DNA of 64,000 bases from Sulfurospirillum oryzae (lineage in GTDB: Bacteria > Campylobacterota > Campylobacteria > Campylobacterales > Sulfurospirillaceae): assembly GCF_025770725.1 (NCBI RefSeq), contig NZ_JANZKZ010000003.1:186001-250000 (forward strand), written 5' to 3'. The notes below the pieces were generated by a model that was not told the origin of the DNA, searched no databases, and saw only the letters and a list, made by a program, of their open reading frames with translations. Numbering within the stretch: the first letter of the stretch is position 1; every line of letters starts with the position of its first letter. The position numbers and the translations under genes are program-made. Positions 61,201-64,000 of the stretch are shown here, piece after piece.

Positions 61201-62280
61201 ATGAGTATTCAGATTTCAAATATTAACAAGCGTTTTGATAATTTTGTAGCATTAGATAACATTAACTTAACCATTCCCGATGGCGAGCTCGTAGCACTTC
61301 TTGGCCCTTCTGGTTCAGGTAAAACGACCTTGCTTCGCATTATCGCAGGGCTGGAAGAGGCCGATAGCGGAACGATCTATTTTAACGGAGAAGATACCAC
61401 CGCAACGCACGTGCGTGACCGAGGTGTGGGGTTTGTGTTTCAGCACTACGCGCTTTTTCGGCACATGAGTGTGTTTGAAAACGTCGCCTTTGGACTTCGT
61501 GTCAGACCTAAAGAGACACGCCCGAGCGAAGACGAGATCAAAGAGCGCGTACATAAGCTTCTTAAACTTATTCAACTCGACTGGATTGCCAATCGTTACC
61601 CATCACAACTCTCTGGCGGACAACGCCAACGTGTAGCACTTGCGCGTGCCCTTGCTGTCGAGCCAAAAGTGTTGTTACTCGATGAGCCTTTTGGCGCATT
61701 GGATGCCAAAGTACGCCAAGAACTTCGCCAATGGCTAAGAGCTTTGCACGATGAGATTCACATTACCAGTGTGTTTGTGACCCACGATCAAGAAGAAGCC
61801 CTTGAGGTTTCTGACAAAATTGTCGTGATGAATCAAGGCAAAATCGAGCAAATCGGCACTCCCGAAGAGGTGTACGACAGACCTGCGAATCCGTTTGTCT
61901 ATAGCTTTTTGGGCAATGTCAATCTCTTTCATGCCCGTGTGGAGCAAGGCTCACTGCATCTTGAAAACACAGAACTCAACACGCCCGATCTGGGAAGTTC
62001 TAAAGAAGCATCGCTTTTTGTTCGTCCGCACGAGATCAACATTAGCATCGACAATGCAGAGGGAAGTGGCATTGAAGCCAAACTCACTGGTTGGAGGCTC
62101 GTAGGCCCTAGGGTTCGTGTGGAACTTGAAACCGTGCATGCCCACCAAAGGGTGGAAGCGGAGATTTCAAAAGCACAGTGGCAGACGATTAAAACGCATG
62201 AAAATGACTCTTTATTTGTTCATTTTGAAAGTGCCCGCATCTACACAGGTGAAGCTTCGTGGAATGATTATGTTATCTAA
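61201..62280 (+). CDS. cysA: CysA, sulfate ABC transporter ATP-binding protein
   Basis: 359 residues. Walker [12 protein letters not shown] (residues about 36-46), signature [15 protein letters not shown], Walker [14 protein letters not shown]-loop [10 protein letters not shown], then a C-terminal regulatory/TOBE-like domain from about 240 ([11 protein letters not shown]). Hydrolyses ATP to drive import of sulfate or thiosulfate. Last gene of the operon; a hairpin follows 40 bases later. Confidence 0.95.
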   Translation: MSIQISNINKRFDNFVALDNINLTIPDGELVALLGPSGSGKTTLLRIIAGLEEADSGTIYFNGEDTTATHVRDRGVGFVFQHYALFRHMSVFENVAFGLRVRPKETRPSEDEIKERVHKLLKLIQLDWIANRYPSQLSGGQRQRVALARALAVEPKVLLLDEPFGALDAKVRQELRQWLRALHDEIHITSVFVTHDQEEALEVSDKIVVMNQGKIEQIGTPEEVYDRPANPFVYSFLGNVNLFHARVEQGSLHLENTELNTPDLGSSKEASLFVRPHEINISIDNAEGSGIEAKLTGWRLVGPRVRVELETVHAHQRVEAEISKAQWQTIKTHENDSLFVHFESARIYTGEASWNDYVI

Positions 62281-62319
62281 AATCTTTACATGTAAAAAGC
62301 AACAAGAATAAAAAAGTAA

Positions 62320-62375
62320 AAAGGGGTCGGTTACCATTTTAGCTTTCAAAAGTTAAAAATTTAGCTGACCCCTTT
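62320..62375. repeat. REP/RAYT-like palindrome acting as bidirectional terminator
   Basis: AAAGGGGTC (62320-62328) pairs with GACCCCTTT (62367-62375); the inner arms (GGTTACCATTTT against AAAAATTTAGCT) pair imperfectly. AAAGGGGTC-type palindromes commonly accompany REP-associated tyrosine transposases; that link is from memory. Located between convergent cysA and the 162-residue gene. Confidence 0.65.
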
Positions 62376-62381
62376 ATTCTT

Positions 62382-62870
62382 TTAATTAATGTATATTTCT
62401 ATATCTACGCTTTTTAATCTATTACCATCAAAATTTAATTGTAATGTGGTTTCATCTAATTGCATTTTTAATGCATCTGCTTTCTCATTTGAGTCTATGC
62501 CAAATCTTTTTAACAGCTTTTTTTTGTCTCTATCTTCAGGATGTATTGCACTGGCATCAAAATGTATTGAAGTAATAAGAATTTTTTCATTCTCTCCTCT
62601 AGATATATACTCAGTTGAAAATCCCTTGCCTTTATAGGTTCTAAAATCCTCTTTATGTAGCATTGCTCCAGCTAAATAAATGAGTTCACTTGTATTATCA
62701 TCATCTTTTTTTGGAGGGTATTTGAGAGTTCTCAAAACTTTATAAACTTCATATTCACGAGCACCACAAAAATCACCTATAGCATCAATGTTAAATACTT
62801 TAATCTCTTTAACTTCGCTCTGAGCAAATAAGAAATGAGCAAAAAGCATCAACAGTATCATTAGCTTCAT
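62382..62870 (-). CDS. Small secreted protein, paralogue of the neighbouring Lcl protein's C-terminal domain
   Basis: 162 residues with signal peptide (MKLMILLMLFAHFLFAQS). After the signal, KVFNIDAIGDFCGAREYEVY matches in pattern HFNHPAVCDFIMAREIEPT of the adjacent protein, and DKKKLLKRFGIDSNEKADALKMQLDETTLQLNF matches DKKNLLTRLGIKPDETASKISL. The domain has no name I know. Starts in a four-base overlap with the upstream gene, so the two are co-translated. Confidence 0.7.
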   Translation of the reverse strand: MKLMILLMLFAHFLFAQSEVKEIKVFNIDAIGDFCGAREYEVYKVLRTLKYPPKKDDDNTSELIYLAGAMLHKEDFRTYKGKGFSTEYISRGENEKILITSIHFDASAIHPEDRDKKKLLKRFGIDSNEKADALKMQLDETTLQLNFDGNRLKSVDIEIYIN

Positions 62871-64000
62871 TTTTGTTCCTTTGTTATTTCGATAAGTTTT
62901 AAGGTATCTGCTTGAAAAAAGAGTTTTAAATGTTTATTGTTACATTGCAAAGAAATTTTAGAAGCTGTTTCATCAGGCTTAATGCCCAGTCTAGTTAAGA
63001 GATTTTTTTTATCAGCCCCCGCATTGTCATTGTTTTCTATCTTGATAGATTCCCAATCTAACGCATTTCCATTTTTAACTAAAACTACTGAAAAATCAAC
63101 TTCTGTATTTTGTTGACCACTTATGTATAAACTTTTGTTTTTAGCAATCTCTTTAACATACCGCCATTTATAATTAGGATCCGTCTCTGTGACGCTTGTA
63201 GGTTCAATTTCTCGTGCCATGATGAAGTCACATACTGCAGGATGATTAAAGTGTTTAATCTCTTTTTCTTTTATTCTATTGTAATTATCTTCCTTATTTT
63301 CAATAGTTAGAATTGAATCTATTTCAAGAGAAGAAGAATTCATAGTGTTATCTCGAACACAATGAACAAAATTGGTTCGAGATTGAGTACTATTATTAGT
63401 AGAATAATTTTCAATAAACCAAAATTTGTCATTATTGTTAGCAGAAATCGTCGAACTCCAATATCGATCAGAAGTTAAATTTACAAAAGCATCATTAATA
63501 GCGGGGATAACTTTGTTATAATCTTTTATGCTATATAACTCTTCAATACGTGGCAATCTCCAATTATCATATCCACCAAGTCTTAATGCTCTACAGTAAC
63601 GATTGGCATCTAACCATTTATTTTTCGTAAATTTCACAGCCTCGTCATCTTGCCATTGAAGATTTGTTTTTGTATCGGTGACGATCTTTTGGTTATCATC
63701 TCTCGTAAAACCAGAACGTTTATACTCAGCAAAAGAGTTAAATGTACCAAAAGTTCCCCCTCTGACACAGCGAAAATGTCTTTTAGAAACTATAGCGCTA
63801 CCCCATAGAGAACCATTCTGTGTTCTAACAATATGAGCAGATTCCATTGAATTAGCATAAATCGTAGAACTCCAGTAGTCATCGAACGAAAAATTGACAA
63901 ACTCTTTCTGTATAGCAGGATTGAAACGACTATAATCCGTAATGGTTTGCAACTCCTCAATACTCGGCACTCGCCAATCATTATACCCACCAAGTTTCAA
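62867..64000 (-). CDS. Lcl/DUF1566 repeat protein (partial at window end)
   Basis: At least 377 residues; the 5' end is beyond base 64000. Two DUF1566/Lcl lectin-like domains: first with GGYNDWRVPSIEELQTITDYS...DDYWSSTIYAN...RCVRGG, second with GGYDNWRLPRIEELYSIKDY...DRYWSSTISAN...HCVRDN. These C-type-lectin-related domains often bind surfaces. A C-terminal domain (about 260-377) is shared with the following small gene. Probably exported; the signal is outside the window. Confidence 0.8.
   Translation of the reverse strand: MKLGGYNDWRVPSIEELQTITDYSRFNPAIQKEFVNFSFDDYWSSTIYANSMESAHIVRTQNGSLWGSAIVSKRHFRCVRGGTFGTFNSFAEYKRSGFTRDDNQKIVTDTKTNLQWQDDEAVKFTKNKWLDANRYCRALRLGGYDNWRLPRIEELYSIKDYNKVIPAINDAFVNLTSDRYWSSTISANNNDKFWFIENYSTNNSTQSRTNFVHCVRDNTMNSSSLEIDSILTIENKEDNYNRIKEKEIKHFNHPAVCDFIMAREIEPTSVTETDPNYKWRYVKEIAKNKSLYISGQQNTEVDFSVVLVKNGNALDWESIKIENNDNAGADKKNLLTRLGIKPDETASKISLQCNNKHLKLFFQADTLKLIEITKEQK

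Noticed and set aside
1-64000. CRISPR array, tRNA, rRNA or selC gene
   Set aside because: No regularly spaced direct repeats and no cloverleaf or rRNA-like stretch were seen; short tRNA genes could still be missed by eye.

Overview
The window looks like chromosomal DNA of a Campylobacterota bacterium close to Sulfurospirillum. I infer this from moderate-to-low G+C, a selenocysteine formate dehydrogenase operon with selA/selB, AHQWRQPL-type histidine kinases, ArsRS-like two-component pairs, heavy use of overlapping ATGA gene junctions, and an aryl-polyene-type pigment cluster. The species call is inference; no rRNA or tRNA gene was seen.

Layout. 1-6.7 kb: end of kdpA, then kdpB, kdpC, kdpD, kdpE (ATP-driven K+ uptake and its sensor/regulator). 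6.8-11.5 kb: proline-rich EF-hand protein, a two-component pair, a stand-alone CheY-like protein, an orphan D12 adenine methyltransferase and a small Lys/Ala-rich secreted protein. 11.6-13.5 kb: Tat-exported transglutaminase-like protein, a MerT-like membrane protein and a MerP-like metal-binding protein, the last two separated by a large inverted repeat. 13.5-15.5 kb: DEAD-box RNA helicase with a structured leader of roughly 190 nt. 15.7-30.2 kb: aryl-polyene/flexirubin-like cluster in two opposing operons (ACP, ketosynthase, chain-length-factor-like protein, two hotdog dehydratases, ketoreductase, ammonia lyase, AMP ligase, acyltransferase, glycosyltransferase, MMPL exporter, LolA-like protein, O-methyltransferase). 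30.2-32.2 kb: tandem YWTD-propeller lipoproteins between REP-type inverted repeats. 32.3-36.8 kb: DJ-1/PfpI protein, a second ArsRS-like pair, a PAS protein and a DsbC-like thiol oxidoreductase. 36.8-42.2 kb: small genes, a (p)ppGpp-hydrolase-like HD protein, and a group (CDGSH, pirin, YceI, MarR) with a shared MarR operator. 42.2-56.1 kb: a divergent block, with substrate-binding protein, sensor kinase, response regulator, selA and selB on the minus strand and the fdh operon (Fe-S protein, TorD-like chaperone, Tat peptide, Sec-containing FdhA, FdhB, FdhC) on the plus strand. 56.3-58.2 kb: MFS transporter, DUF190 and CrcB. 58.2-62.3 kb: sulfate/thiosulfate ABC transporter preceded by a leader peptide ending in Cys-Cys. 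62.4-64.0 kb: Lcl/DUF1566 protein (cut by the window end) and a small paralogue of its C-terminal domain.

The most striking unexplained signals are: (1) TTACATGTAA, exact in about 31 places across genes and gaps, far above a chance expectation of well under one; (2) the 21-codon leader ORF ending Cys-Cys-stop under a near-consensus promoter upstream of the sulfate transporter, which suggests cysteine-sensing attenuation; (3) the periplasmic-binding-protein/kinase/regulator module co-transcribed with selA-selB and divergent from the fdh operon; and (4) the self-complementary insert between the MerT-like and MerP-like genes.
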